From Janibacter sp. DB-40 (GTDB lineage: Bacteria; Actinomycetota; Actinomycetes; Actinomycetales; Dermatophilaceae), in the NCBI RefSeq assembly GCF_029510815.1, contig NZ_CP120360.1:2604001-2668000 (forward strand): DNA of 64,000 nucleotides, read 5' to 3'. A program made the translations under genes and the position numbers. Of the stretch, positions 35,781 through 43,814 are shown one piece after another (the first letter of the stretch is position 1; every line of letters starts with the position of its first letter). The notes beneath the pieces were generated by a model. It ran no database searches, was not told where the DNA came from, and worked only from the letters and a program-made list of their open reading frames with translations.

Positions 35781-37439
35781 CTACCCGAGACTATCCTCAG
35801 CGGCAGGCGCCTCGTCGGCGCCCTCGGCACCGGCGTCGGGCGGAAGAGCCCAGTCCTTCAGGTCGGCGAGGAACTGGAGGCCCTCCTGCAGCAGGACCTG
35901 GATCGCCTCTATGCCGCGGTCGGTGCCTAGGTTTTTCGCGAGCATGGCCTGGTAGTCGCTGCCCTTGAGGTGGGCGGCGACCTTGGACCGGAGCTCCTGG
36001 ACCCTCCGCAGGTAGGCGATATCCCTGGCAACGTGCGGGTAGCCCTCAGCAGTGAGGAAACGCTCGAACTTCGAGATCCCCTTCTCGTCGGGGATCTTCG
36101 TGCCCAAGGCCTTCCCGATGGAGCCTTCGTTCAGAGCGTCGCTCATCAGCTTGGCCAGCACCTTGATCGAGTCCTCGAACTCGTTCTGGCCGTCGTTGAG
36201 CGGGAGCCGAAGTTGCTGGAGGAGATGTACGTCGCTCTCCTTCAGATCCCTGAACAACCGCCAGCCGTACTTTGCCTCCCACGCCTTCGTCGTGTCGCGG
36301 TACGCACGTCGGAAGACTAGGTCAACGACCTTAGGGTTCGTGGCCTGCGCAAGGAACGAGCGGCGGATGTTGGTTTCGCTCATGTGGGCATCTGGCGCGA
36401 TCATGTTCGCTCGCCAGTGGTCTCGTTCCCCTGCCGGCAGGTCGCGGCCGATGTCGCCGAGGAACATCAGGACCCGGTCCGAGTGGTCGTTGTCGATGGC
36501 CACGCCCCAGAGGGAGGCGCAGCGCAGGTAGCCGTCCTCGACTGAATACAGCTCCGGTTTGTCGTAGTACTTCTGGAGGACCTCGCGGCGGAAGTGGACG
36601 GGCGTCAGGTAGTGCGGCGCTTCGGGGTTCTTCCCAAAGTAGTTGGCGAGGAGATCGGGGTCGCACGAGAACTTGATCGGCCTGCCGTGCTCGTCCTCGC
36701 CGATGATGAATTGGGGGTAGTTGTCGTCTTCGTCTTCGTAGGGCCACATACCGCAGGAGGTCACCGGGCCGTGCGCGATCACCTTGGTCGCGAGGTAACG
36801 GCTGCCGTACGGGCCGGATGAGGCCCACCGGTTCTCAAAGAAGTTGAGCAGTCCGCCGACCTTGTCTGTGGCGAACTCTTGCGTCTCGTCCAACGCTGGG
36901 GCGGTGTCTGAGTAGGTTGCGGAGTCCACGAACAACAGTAGGTCCATGCCTCGAGCGGCGAGGTACTGCTTGAGCAAGGAGGTGCGGATCTCGATCTTGC
37001 TGCCTTCGAACCGAACCGCGGGGATTTGGCTCCCGTCATCGTTCATCTTGACGTAGGTGTTCGACGCAGCCTCGAAGCGCAAGTTGTGAAACAGGCGGAA
37101 CTGCTGGTCGATCTCGTACTCGCTGTCTGCGGCGCCGTGGTATTCGCGAACGAGGATCAGCGGCTCGATGTCCTCGTCCAGGGAGCCCTTCGAAAGGTAG
37201 GTGGTGGTCTGCTCGCCGTCCCCCCAGTGCTGAACGAAACCGGGGGCGCCGTCGGTCTTGGTTAGCAGCCATCCGGTTCGGGCCAGCGCCTCTTCGCGGC
37301 GTTCAGGTGACGCGATGGCGCAGTAGATTCCGAGGTTCAGTCCGTTCTCGTAGGTCGAGTCATGGACCGTCGTCCACGGTCCGTCACCTTGCGCCTCGAA
37401 GGTCGCTCGGATCGTTTGCTGCTCAAGCTCGTGGGCCAC
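35781..37439 (-). CDS. Large unrecognised cargo protein with possible C-terminal HEPN-like region
   Basis: 552 aa, no signal peptide or TM helix. I cannot assign a family. Visible features: a long N-terminal alpha/beta region (to about residue 390) with acidic runs (MWPYEDEDDNYPQF), the segment NPEAPHYLTPVHFRREVLQKYYDKPELYSVEDG split here by a GYLRC strand and WGVAIDNDHSDRVLMFLGDIGRDLP; then a helical C-terminus with LRRVQELRSKVAAHLKG, an R-x5-H pattern like the ribonuclease motif of HEPN domains. The tail is Ala/Asp/Glu-rich. GTG at 37439 is preferred over an ATG 18 codons upstream because AGGAG lies eight bases before it. GC is clearly lower than in Rep, Int and the chromosome. As the only cargo of the element it may be a defence gene; this is inference. 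Confidence 0.7.
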   Translation of the reverse strand: MAHELEQQTIRATFEAQGDGPWTTVHDSTYENGLNLGIYCAIASPERREEALARTGWLLTKTDGAPGFVQHWGDGEQTTTYLSKGSLDEDIEPLILVREYHGAADSEYEIDQQFRLFHNLRFEAASNTYVKMNDDGSQIPAVRFEGSKIEIRTSLLKQYLAARGMDLLLFVDSATYSDTAPALDETQEFATDKVGGLLNFFENRWASSGPYGSRYLATKVIAHGPVTSCGMWPYEDEDDNYPQFIIGEDEHGRPIKFSCDPDLLANYFGKNPEAPHYLTPVHFRREVLQKYYDKPELYSVEDGYLRCASLWGVAIDNDHSDRVLMFLGDIGRDLPAGERDHWRANMIAPDAHMSETNIRRSFLAQATNPKVVDLVFRRAYRDTTKAWEAKYGWRLFRDLKESDVHLLQQLRLPLNDGQNEFEDSIKVLAKLMSDALNEGSIGKALGTKIPDEKGISKFERFLTAEGYPHVARDIAYLRRVQELRSKVAAHLKGSDYQAMLAKNLGTDRGIEAIQVLLQEGLQFLADLKDWALPPDAGAEGADEAPAAEDSLG

Positions 37440-37923
37440 TTCTCGGTCTCCTCGGGGACGCCAGATCAAATCGCTCAGCCCTGACCTTTCCATACGACTC
37501 GGGCTTCAGTCCTGCGATCGGCCGCGCGCAGCCCTTGCCTGCAACTCAACCAGCGGACGCTGTCGGGCGGTCTCCTCGGGGTACGTCAGACAATTCTCTG
37601 GTCACGGCGCTCGATTTGCTGGAACAGCCTCATCAAGCACGGCATCGTGGGTGGTGCGGATAGACATAGACGCACATATGGACACCCATTGTCCCGGGGG
37701 TCGGCTCCCCTCTCGGGCCTGACGGCTCGCATCCATCGAAGGCCGCAAAGACTCGTTGACGGGATCCGCACTTGCACCCTCTTTGGGTGTGCCCGGCGTT
37801 GAGCGGCTCTGGAACGTCGGTGACCACGTATCGCCGCTCACCCCACAGTCTGGGTGTGCCGCGCGGATCTCAGAGCCGCACTCCGGTCCGCGTGGCACAC
37901 CCTTCTTTGGTTGGGAGGGGACC
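37440..37923. other. Divergent intergenic region between cargo gene and rep
   Basis: 484 bp with no gene. The right part contains the inverted and direct repeats at 37785-37902; the left part must hold the promoter of the cargo gene and is AT-richer, for example around 37590-37680. A replication origin is expected near rep in this class of element. Confidence 0.6.
37785..37902. repeat. Repeats upstream of rep: inverted pair plus a third GGGTGTGCC
   Basis: A 16-bp inverted repeat (37852-37867 and 37887-37902, one mismatch) starts with GGGTGTGCC, and a third GGGTGTGCC is at 37785-37793. The inverted pair ends about 20 bp before the rep start codon and just before its ribosome site. Candidates: operator for rep control, or double-strand origin for rolling-circle replication. 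Confidence 0.55.
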
Positions 37924-39474
37924 GTGGCCACCACCGACACGCACGCCCCTGCCGCCGGCCAGGACCGCTTCCCCGGCTTCGGTGAGGACGCGCCGCTGGA
38001 CATTCCCGACCTCAATCACCCCGAGAACGCCAAGCTGATCGCCCAGCGGATGCGCGACGGGAGCATGGACAACTTCGCCCAGGCCCTGAACACCACACAC
38101 AACTGCGCCCACCCCGTCCGGCTGGCCGGGTCCTCGGTCACCGTCGACACCACGACCGGCGAGATCGTCTCGACCTTCGACGCCAGTGACCTGCCGTTCG
38201 GGGTGCTCCACCGTCCGTGTGGCAACCGCCGTGCCTCGGTGTGCCCGTCCTGCTCACGCACCTATGCCCGTGACACCTACGCACTGATCCATGCCGGGGT
38301 TGTCGGAGGCAAGAGCGTCCCCGACCAGGTGCGGGACAACCCGCTGCTGTTCGTCACCCTCACCGCCCCCTCGTTTGGGCCGGTCCACGGCCACCGGAGC
38401 GGGAGGGCGTGTCGGCCCCGGCGACGCGACGACCGCACCCGGTGTCCCCACGGACGGCCGTTGTGGTGCACCCGGGTCCACGACCGGGACGACGAGGTCA
38501 ACGGGGCGCCGTTGTGCTTCGAATGCCACGACACGGCGTCGGCGGTGATGTGGCAGTGGCACGCTCCCGAGCTGTGGCGACGCTTCACCATCGCCTTCCG
38601 CCGCGCCGTCGCCCACCACGTGGCCGTGCCCGACTCCCGCCTTGGCGAGGTCGCGTCGATCCAGTACGCCAAGGTCGCCGAGCACCAGGCACGAGGCCTG
38701 ATCCACTTCCACGCCCTGATCCGCCTCGACGGACCCGCCGCCGGCGGCACCGGGTCGCCCGCTCCCCCATCGATCGACGGCGACACCCTCGCCACCCTCG
38801 TCCACCAGGTCGTCCCGACCGTCACGGCCATCGCCGAGCCGGCCGACCACAAGGACACCCCTCGAGTGTTGGCCTTCGGGTCCCAGGTCGACGTGCGTAC
38901 CGTCCGAGCCGGCTCGCGCACCGACGACCCGGCCGGCCCGCTAACCCCCGACCAGGTCGCCGGGTACCTGGCCAAGTACTCCACCAAGGACTCCTCCGGC
39001 CTGCACGGCCGCGGCCAGCAGCGGCCGCACATCCTCGCCCTGCGCCGGCAGTGCCACGAGATGGCTGCCCGGGCCGCGACCTTCCACGATCAGGATCACG
39101 ACTACCAACGCATGGGCAAGTGGGTGCACTGCCTGGGCTTCCGCGGTCACTTCGGCACCAAGTCCCGCTGCTACTCCCTCACCCTCGGCGCCCTGCGTCG
39201 CGCCCGCTCGCGGTGGCAGGCCCTGGCCGCTGAGTCCCGCCGCACCGGGCAACCCCTCGACACCCGCGACCTCGAGGCACGGCTGCTCGCCGACGACGCG
39301 GAAGAGACCACCCAGGTCGTGGGCACCTGGACCTACGTCGGGACCGGCTGGCGCGACCACCTCGAACAAGCCCTCGCCCTGGCGGTCGCCGCCCGCGCCC
39401 GTGAGTACGACCTGTGGAAAGCCGAACGGCGAAAGGCTCGATCTGGGCTAGAGAGAGGAGATGGCGATGCATGA
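37924..39474 (+). CDS. Replication initiator protein (RepSA-like, rolling-circle type)
   Basis: 516 aa. Start at GTG 37924 with a GGGAGGGG site. Cysteine pairs (CGNRRASVCPSCSRTYA, and CPHGRPLWC to CFECHD) form zinc-finger-like elements. GLIHFHALIRLDG matches the HUH metal motif as HFH, and YLAKYSTK contains the candidate nicking Tyr, in the expected order for rolling-circle initiators. This is the architecture of Rep proteins of actinomycete integrative elements such as pSAM2, which replicate the excised circle. GC is near that of the host. Confidence 0.85.
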   Translation: MATTDTHAPAAGQDRFPGFGEDAPLDIPDLNHPENAKLIAQRMRDGSMDNFAQALNTTHNCAHPVRLAGSSVTVDTTTGEIVSTFDASDLPFGVLHRPCGNRRASVCPSCSRTYARDTYALIHAGVVGGKSVPDQVRDNPLLFVTLTAPSFGPVHGHRSGRACRPRRRDDRTRCPHGRPLWCTRVHDRDDEVNGAPLCFECHDTASAVMWQWHAPELWRRFTIAFRRAVAHHVAVPDSRLGEVASIQYAKVAEHQARGLIHFHALIRLDGPAAGGTGSPAPPSIDGDTLATLVHQVVPTVTAIAEPADHKDTPRVLAFGSQVDVRTVRAGSRTDDPAGPLTPDQVAGYLAKYSTKDSSGLHGRGQQRPHILALRRQCHEMAARAATFHDQDHDYQRMGKWVHCLGFRGHFGTKSRCYSLTLGALRRARSRWQALAAESRRTGQPLDTRDLEARLLADDAEETTQVVGTWTYVGTGWRDHLEQALALAVAARAREYDLWKAERRKARSGLERGDGDA

Positions 39475-39502
39475 GCAGGACACGAGTGAGGTGCCGACAT
39501 GA
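39461..39502 (+). CDS. 13-codon stub between rep and int, possible xis remnant
   Basis: ATG with a strong GAGAGAGGAG site directly upstream, 13 codons (MAMHEQDTSEVPT) and a stop that overlaps the integrase start as ATGA. In related elements an excisionase of about 60-80 residues occupies this place. The stub has the signals of such a gene, with no room for a helix-turn-helix. It could be a deletion product, or simply a leader that couples integrase translation. Confidence 0.4.
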   Translation: MAMHEQDTSEVPT

Positions 39503-40572
39503 TCGAGCGTCGAGTCCTGGACTCGGGGCGGGTGCGTTGGCGGGTTCGGTACCGGACACCGGAGCACCGCCAGCGGTCCCGGACGTTCGACCGGCGTGCG
39601 GATGCCGAGGCCTTCGAGGACGAGCTGCGTGGTCGGATGCGCCGTGGGGAGTTCGTCGACCCTCGACGTGGACTGGTGACGCTATCGGCCCTGTGGTCGC
39701 AGTACGAGCAGGGCGGGATGACCCACCTACGTGTGACGACGCAGCAGAACTACCGCATGGCGTTCCGTCACGTGCTGAACCACTTCGGCACGTGGCCGGT
39801 CGCGAAGATCGAGCACGCCGACATCGCCGAGTGGGTGACCTCGCTCGGAAAGACCAAGGGCCCGGAGACCGTGCGCTACGCCCACCGAGTCTTCTGCCTC
39901 GTCCTCGACTTCGGCATGCGGACCCGGCGCCTGAGCCACAACGTCGCTCGGGGCGTGCGGTTGCCAGCGAGGCCACCATCGCGCGAGCGGATTCTGACCA
40001 TGGCCCAGGTCGAGGCCCTCGCGGCACGCCTCGGTCGTGAGGGCGACCTCGTGCTGGCGATGGCCCTGCTCGGTCTGCGGTGGTCGGAGCTGGCCGCCCT
40101 CAAGGTCTCGGACGTCGACCTCGAGCGGGGCCAGGTCCGGGTGGTCGAGCGAGCCACCGAAGTCGGCGGTCGGATGGATGTCTCTGCACCGAAGTCGCGG
40201 GCCTCTGCGCGCTCGATCGGCATCCCGCCCTCGATGCGGGAGGTGCCCGAGGCCAGGACCGCGGGTCGGTCTGCCGATGCGTTGATCTTCCCGGCTCCGG
40301 ACGGTGGCTACCTGCGCAACGGCAACTGGCGACACCGGTCAGGGTGGAGTGCCGCGCTGAAGGCAACGGGGCTCGACGGGGTGACGCCGCAAGACCTGCG
40401 ACGCACCTTCGGCAGCTTGGCGAGGAAGGCCGGCGCGGACCTCCGCTACATCCAACGGGCGATGGGCCACGAGTCGATCACCACCACGGCGCGAATCTAC
40501 GCGCACCTCTACGACGACGAGCTGGACGAGATCGCGGCAGCGCTGGATGGCCTGCGGGGAGCCCAGCCATGA
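39499..40572 (+). CDS. int: Tyrosine recombinase (integrase)
   Basis: 357 aa. N-terminal arm-binding domain, core-binding domain (about residues 60-150) and catalytic domain. Catalytic residues: Arg in GLRWSELAAL, box II as TPQDLRRTFGS where the usual first His of HxxR is Gln, the later His in MGHESITTT, and the nucleophile Tyr in RIYAHLYDDE. A Gln at the first box II position occurs in some active integrases but may reduce activity. The stop lies about 120 bp from the attR core, the usual int-att spacing. Confidence 0.93.
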   Translation: MIERRVLDSGRVRWRVRYRTPEHRQRSRTFDRRADAEAFEDELRGRMRRGEFVDPRRGLVTLSALWSQYEQGGMTHLRVTTQQNYRMAFRHVLNHFGTWPVAKIEHADIAEWVTSLGKTKGPETVRYAHRVFCLVLDFGMRTRRLSHNVARGVRLPARPPSRERILTMAQVEALAARLGREGDLVLAMALLGLRWSELAALKVSDVDLERGQVRVVERATEVGGRMDVSAPKSRASARSIGIPPSMREVPEARTAGRSADALIFPAPDGGYLRNGNWRHRSGWSAALKATGLDGVTPQDLRRTFGSLARKAGADLRYIQRAMGHESITTTARIYAHLYDDELDEIAAALDGLRGAQP

Positions 40573-40589
40573 GCCCCCTTCGCCACCTG

Positions 40590-40609
40590 ATGTGCCCAAA
40601 GTGTGCCCA
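40590..40609 (+). promoter_or_regulatory. Right integrase arm-type site (20-bp repeat)
   Basis: Exact copy, same orientation, of the 20 bp at 35038-35057. It lies between the int stop and attR. Confidence 0.65.
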
Positions 40610-40692
40610 TTTCGGCCCCGCCGACCTGCTCTTGGCGGCACTTGCTGGTCTGGTCGCCGTCCTTGCCGGCTCGACGAAAACCGCCTCTGATC

Positions 40693-40773
40693 AGCAAAAA
40701 CGCCCCCGACCGTGTCGAGGGCGTTCCGCTGAGCCGCCTATCGGAATCGAACCGATGACCTATTCATTACGAG
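40693..40773 (-). other. attR: element-borne tRNA-Thr 3' half plus terminator
   Basis: 81-bp copy of attL. It completes the tRNA-Thr gene whose 5' part lies to the right, so the insertion does not destroy the tRNA. The two differences from attL affect the variable loop region and the U-tract of the terminator. Confidence 0.92.
40695..40725 (-). terminator. Rho-independent terminator of tRNA-Thr
   Basis: Stem of 11 pairs with one T-G, loop of three, then TTTTT on the minus strand, starting 7 bases after the tRNA. The copy in attL has an interrupted run (TTCTT). Confidence 0.9.
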
Positions 40774-40805
40774 TGAATCGCTCTAGCCGACTGAGCTAAG
40801 GCGGC
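40732..40805 (-). tRNA. tRNA-Thr (anticodon CGT)
   Basis: 74 nt. The acceptor stem pairs GCCGCCT with AGGCGGC, the discriminator is T, the D arm is GCTC/GAGC, the anticodon stem is ATTCA/TGAAT with loop CTCGTAA, and the T arm is ATCGG-TTCGATT-CCGAT. CCA is not encoded. Its 3' part from the anticodon loop onward belongs to the integrated element. Confidence 0.96.
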
Positions 40806-40890
40806 ATGCGCCGTGGCGCGAGGCACGAGTATACGGATGCGGTGGGTTGGGGTGAAATCGCAGTCCACCCGGCCGGGCGACCGTGTGCAC

Positions 40891-42519
40891 TCACCCCAGA
40901 TGGTGCCGGTGGGCGAAGGCCGCCGCCTCCGTGCGGGACCCGACATCGAGCTTGGTGAAGATGTTGGACAGGTGCCGGGCGACCGTCTTGATCGACAGGT
41001 GCAGCTCCTCGGCGATCTGGGCGTTGCTCATGCCGACGGTCACGAGGCGCAGCACCTCGACCTCTCTGCCGGTGAGTCCACCGGGCCGGTCCGCCTCACC
41101 GAGCTGGTCGGCGACACCACGGGCGTCGGGGACCGCCCCCTGCGTCACGAATGCCTCCCGGGCGGCCTCCAGCTCGAGCACCGCGCCGTCCTCATCACCC
41201 AGCAGGCGCAGCGCCCGCCCCACGAGCACCCGAACTCGTGCCGCCTCGTAGTCCGCGTCGATGACCGACCACCGGGCCAGCGCCGACCTCGCCATCGGCA
41301 GCGCGGACTCGGGATCGTCGCGGGCCAGGGCCACCTGCGCGGCCACGGTCTCGGACGAGGCGCGCACGGCCGCGCACCCGAAGTCCTCGGCGATCCCCGC
41401 AAGTTCGTCGGACAGGACGTCCGACTCGTCGATGAGATCACCCGCCAGGAGCACCTCGACGCAGCCCGGGATGACCCGATGACGGAAGATCGCACCGTGG
41501 GTCCCGGCGAGGGTTCGTCGGGCGGCAGCAACGGCCTGATCGAGGTCACCCCGGTCCCGCGACAACAGGGCCCGTCCGGGCTGCGCGTCGCTGCCGTGTT
41601 GCAGCGCCTGACCGTATGCCCGGTCCGCGCCGTCGAGGTCCCCGAGCAGGCGGAGGACGTCGCCGCGCTCGTGGTGGGCGAGGGCGATGGCCGGATGGCC
41701 GCCGGCCGCCTCGTACCTCGCCGCGGACCGCTCCAACTCGGTCACCGCGTCCTGTAGCGAGCCGTGCAGCCGCATCAGCTGCGCCCGGTGCACCGCGCAC
41801 TGGCCGGTGAAGGCCACGATTGTGGGCTGGGCGTCGCACCACTGCGACAGGGCACGCGTCCACTGCGCCGCCCTGCCCAGGTCACCGACCCACTGGCAGG
41901 CCTCGATCATCGAGCAGTAGACCTCGCCGGCCACGAGTGGGTCGACCTCGCCCGCGACCACCCCGACCATGGCCTCGTCCAGCAGCCGCAGCCCCGCGGG
42001 GACCTGCCCGAAGACCGTCAGCACACGCCCTTCCTGGTTGAGCCCGAGCGCCACGAGGTTGGGGTCGGCGTGGCGTCGCCCGCACGCCGTGATCTGCGCC
42101 GGCAGCGGGCGGGCCCCCTCCAGGTCACCGACGCTCACCCGCTCCAGCATCCGCCCGACGAGCAGGTACCCCCGCTCCACGACGTCACCGTCGACCTCCT
42201 CGAGCACGCGCTCCCCGCGGGCCAGCCAGCCGCCGGCGACGGCGCTCTCCCCCCTCAGTGCCAGCAGTATCCCGAGCCGCGCGGCCGCACGGGCCGCGAG
42301 CAGGGGGTCCGTCGCGTCGAGGGCGGCGTGGTGGGCCCGTTGCAGTGCCTGCACCGCGTCGTCCGGACGGCCGAGCAGCTCGGCCGCGTCGGCCAGGGAC
42401 AGGAAGTCCGTGGCCGCGAGAACCGCGTCGTCGAGGTCCGACAGGGTGCGGTAGGCCGCGAGCCACTCACGGCGCTCGTACGCTTCGCGCGCCCGGTGCA
42501 GATCCTCGACCACGCCCAT
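40891..42519 (-). CDS. LuxR-family regulator with TPR-like repeats
   Basis: 542 aa. The first 450 residues are helical pairs typical of TPR/MalT-like sensor arms; there is no clear P-loop at the N-terminus, so it is not a full LAL-type ATPase. The C-terminus [52 protein letters not shown] is a textbook LuxR helix-turn-helix. The flavin monooxygenase gene lies 60 bp upstream on the same strand and could be a target or operon partner. Confidence 0.9.
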   Translation of the reverse strand: MGVVEDLHRAREAYERREWLAAYRTLSDLDDAVLAATDFLSLADAAELLGRPDDAVQALQRAHHAALDATDPLLAARAAARLGILLALRGESAVAGGWLARGERVLEEVDGDVVERGYLLVGRMLERVSVGDLEGARPLPAQITACGRRHADPNLVALGLNQEGRVLTVFGQVPAGLRLLDEAMVGVVAGEVDPLVAGEVYCSMIEACQWVGDLGRAAQWTRALSQWCDAQPTIVAFTGQCAVHRAQLMRLHGSLQDAVTELERSAARYEAAGGHPAIALAHHERGDVLRLLGDLDGADRAYGQALQHGSDAQPGRALLSRDRGDLDQAVAAARRTLAGTHGAIFRHRVIPGCVEVLLAGDLIDESDVLSDELAGIAEDFGCAAVRASSETVAAQVALARDDPESALPMARSALARWSVIDADYEAARVRVLVGRALRLLGDEDGAVLELEAAREAFVTQGAVPDARGVADQLGEADRPGGLTGREVEVLRLVTVGMSNAQIAEELHLSIKTVARHLSNIFTKLDVGSRTEAAAFAHRHHLG

Positions 42520-42579
42520 GGCGACCCCCTCACCACCGATGCTAGCGGCAGGGAGCCGTCCGGGACCGGGATCGCGGTG

Positions 42580-43686
42580 TCAGGCAGCCGGCACGCGCGC
42601 CGCCCGCCGACGGGCGATCCGATCGGCGACGTGTGCCGCGTCGCGGCCGACACCACACATCTCGCCCGAGCTGAACGCGTACTGGAAGGCCAGCCCACAG
42701 AAGTACAGGCCGGGCACGTCCTCGACGACTCCCCGGTACTCGACCGGCCAGCCGTCCTCGACCTCCATGGGCACGTCCAGCCACGAGTGATCGTGGCGCC
42801 AACCAGTGGCCCACACGACACTGGCGACCTCGAAGGTGCGCCCGTCCGCCAGCTGCGGCAGGCCGTCCGTAGACGCCCCGACGACGTGGTCGTCGATCCA
42901 CTCGACCCCGGCCTCTGCCAGGTGGTGCGCCTTGACCCGCAGCTGCGGAGCGCCGTGGTGACGCATGACCCCGAGCATCTTGCGCCCCATCGGAGTCCGC
43001 CTGGTCAGGATGTGCTGGAAGGCGAACTCGATGACGGGGAAGGCCCGTCGCATCCGCCACGTGCCCCACTCGAGCGGGACGCTGCCGTGGACGGGGCCGA
43101 CCAGCGTGGTCTCGCGCTCGGCGGCCAGCTCGAGTGCGATGTCGAGACCGCTGTGCGACGCCCCGACGACGAGGACCGGCCCGGCGGGCAGGTCATCAGG
43201 ACCGTGGTACCGACTCGAGTGCACCTGGTGGACGGTCTCGGCGAGACCGGAGGCGAAGGGAGGCAGGTTCGGTCGTTCACCGAAGGTCCCCGTGGCGACG
43301 ACGACCGCGTCGCAGGTGATCGGGTGCTCGGCCGGCTCCTCCAGCTCGACGCGGAACCCGTCGCCGTCCGCGGCCACCCGGCGCACCCGGCTGCGCAGCC
43401 GCACCGGCAGCTCGTGCGTGAGCGCGTAGAGCTCGAGGTAGTCGGCCATCTCGTCCTTGGTCGGGAAGGCCCACGGGTCCCCAGGGAAGGGCAACCCGTC
43501 GAGGTGGCTCCTCCCGGCAGGGGTGAAGAGGCGCAGGCTGTCGTAGCGTCGTCGCCACTCGTCCCCGATCCGTGCGTTCCCGTCCAGGACCAGGCAGTCG
43601 ACCCCCTCGCGCCTCAGGTGGTAGGCGGTCGACAGGCCGGCCTGACCCGCTCCGATGATCACCGTGTCCACGTGCTGTGCCTGCAT
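42580..43686 (-). CDS. Flavin-containing monooxygenase-like NAD(P)/FAD protein
   Basis: 368 aa. FAD site VDTVIIGAGQAGLSTAYHL at the N-terminus, WRRRYDSLRLFTP and FPGDPWAFPTKDEMADYLELYA as in FMO/Baeyer-Villiger type enzymes, NADPH site VLVVGASHSGLDIALELA near residue 170, and VVWATGWRHDHSWLD near the end. The strict BVMO fingerprint FxGxxxHxxxWP is replaced by VHSSRY, so a single-component FMO is more likely. Start at 43686 has GGGAGGG upstream. Substrate unknown. Confidence 0.87.
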   Translation of the reverse strand: MQAQHVDTVIIGAGQAGLSTAYHLRREGVDCLVLDGNARIGDEWRRRYDSLRLFTPAGRSHLDGLPFPGDPWAFPTKDEMADYLELYALTHELPVRLRSRVRRVAADGDGFRVELEEPAEHPITCDAVVVATGTFGERPNLPPFASGLAETVHQVHSSRYHGPDDLPAGPVLVVGASHSGLDIALELAAERETTLVGPVHGSVPLEWGTWRMRRAFPVIEFAFQHILTRRTPMGRKMLGVMRHHGAPQLRVKAHHLAEAGVEWIDDHVVGASTDGLPQLADGRTFEVASVVWATGWRHDHSWLDVPMEVEDGWPVEYRGVVEDVPGLYFCGLAFQYAFSSGEMCGVGRDAAHVADRIARRRAARVPAA

Positions 43687-43814
43687 GACGCCCTCCCGGG
43701 TTCGATCCGTACCCATCACGCTATGGACGTCGGGGCACCCCGGCATCGGCCGCAGTGCCCATCCCCCGCCGAGACCACGTGGGTCGTTCTACCCACCCCT
43801 CGCGCTGCTCCCGC

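Larger units (their letters stand above)
34864..40773. mobile_element. Integrative element in tRNA-Thr(CGT), 5.9 kb, with integrase, Rep and one cargo gene
   Basis: The ends are 81-bp direct repeats (34864-34944 and 40693-40773) differing at two positions; both contain the 3' half of tRNA-Thr plus its terminator. Inside each end is a 20-bp direct repeat that looks like an integrase arm site. Genes: unrecognised cargo (minus), Rep (plus), a 13-codon stub, tyrosine integrase (plus) next to the intact tRNA. This is the layout of a stripped actinomycete integrative element of the pSAM2 kind (rep-xis-int). No FtsK/Tra transfer gene, regulator or full excisionase is visible, so any transfer would need a helper. 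Confidence 0.9.

Noticed and set aside
35634-35930. 98-codon open frame on the plus strand overlapping the cargo gene 3' end
   Set aside because: No ribosome site, no recognisable product, and half of it is antisense to the cargo gene.
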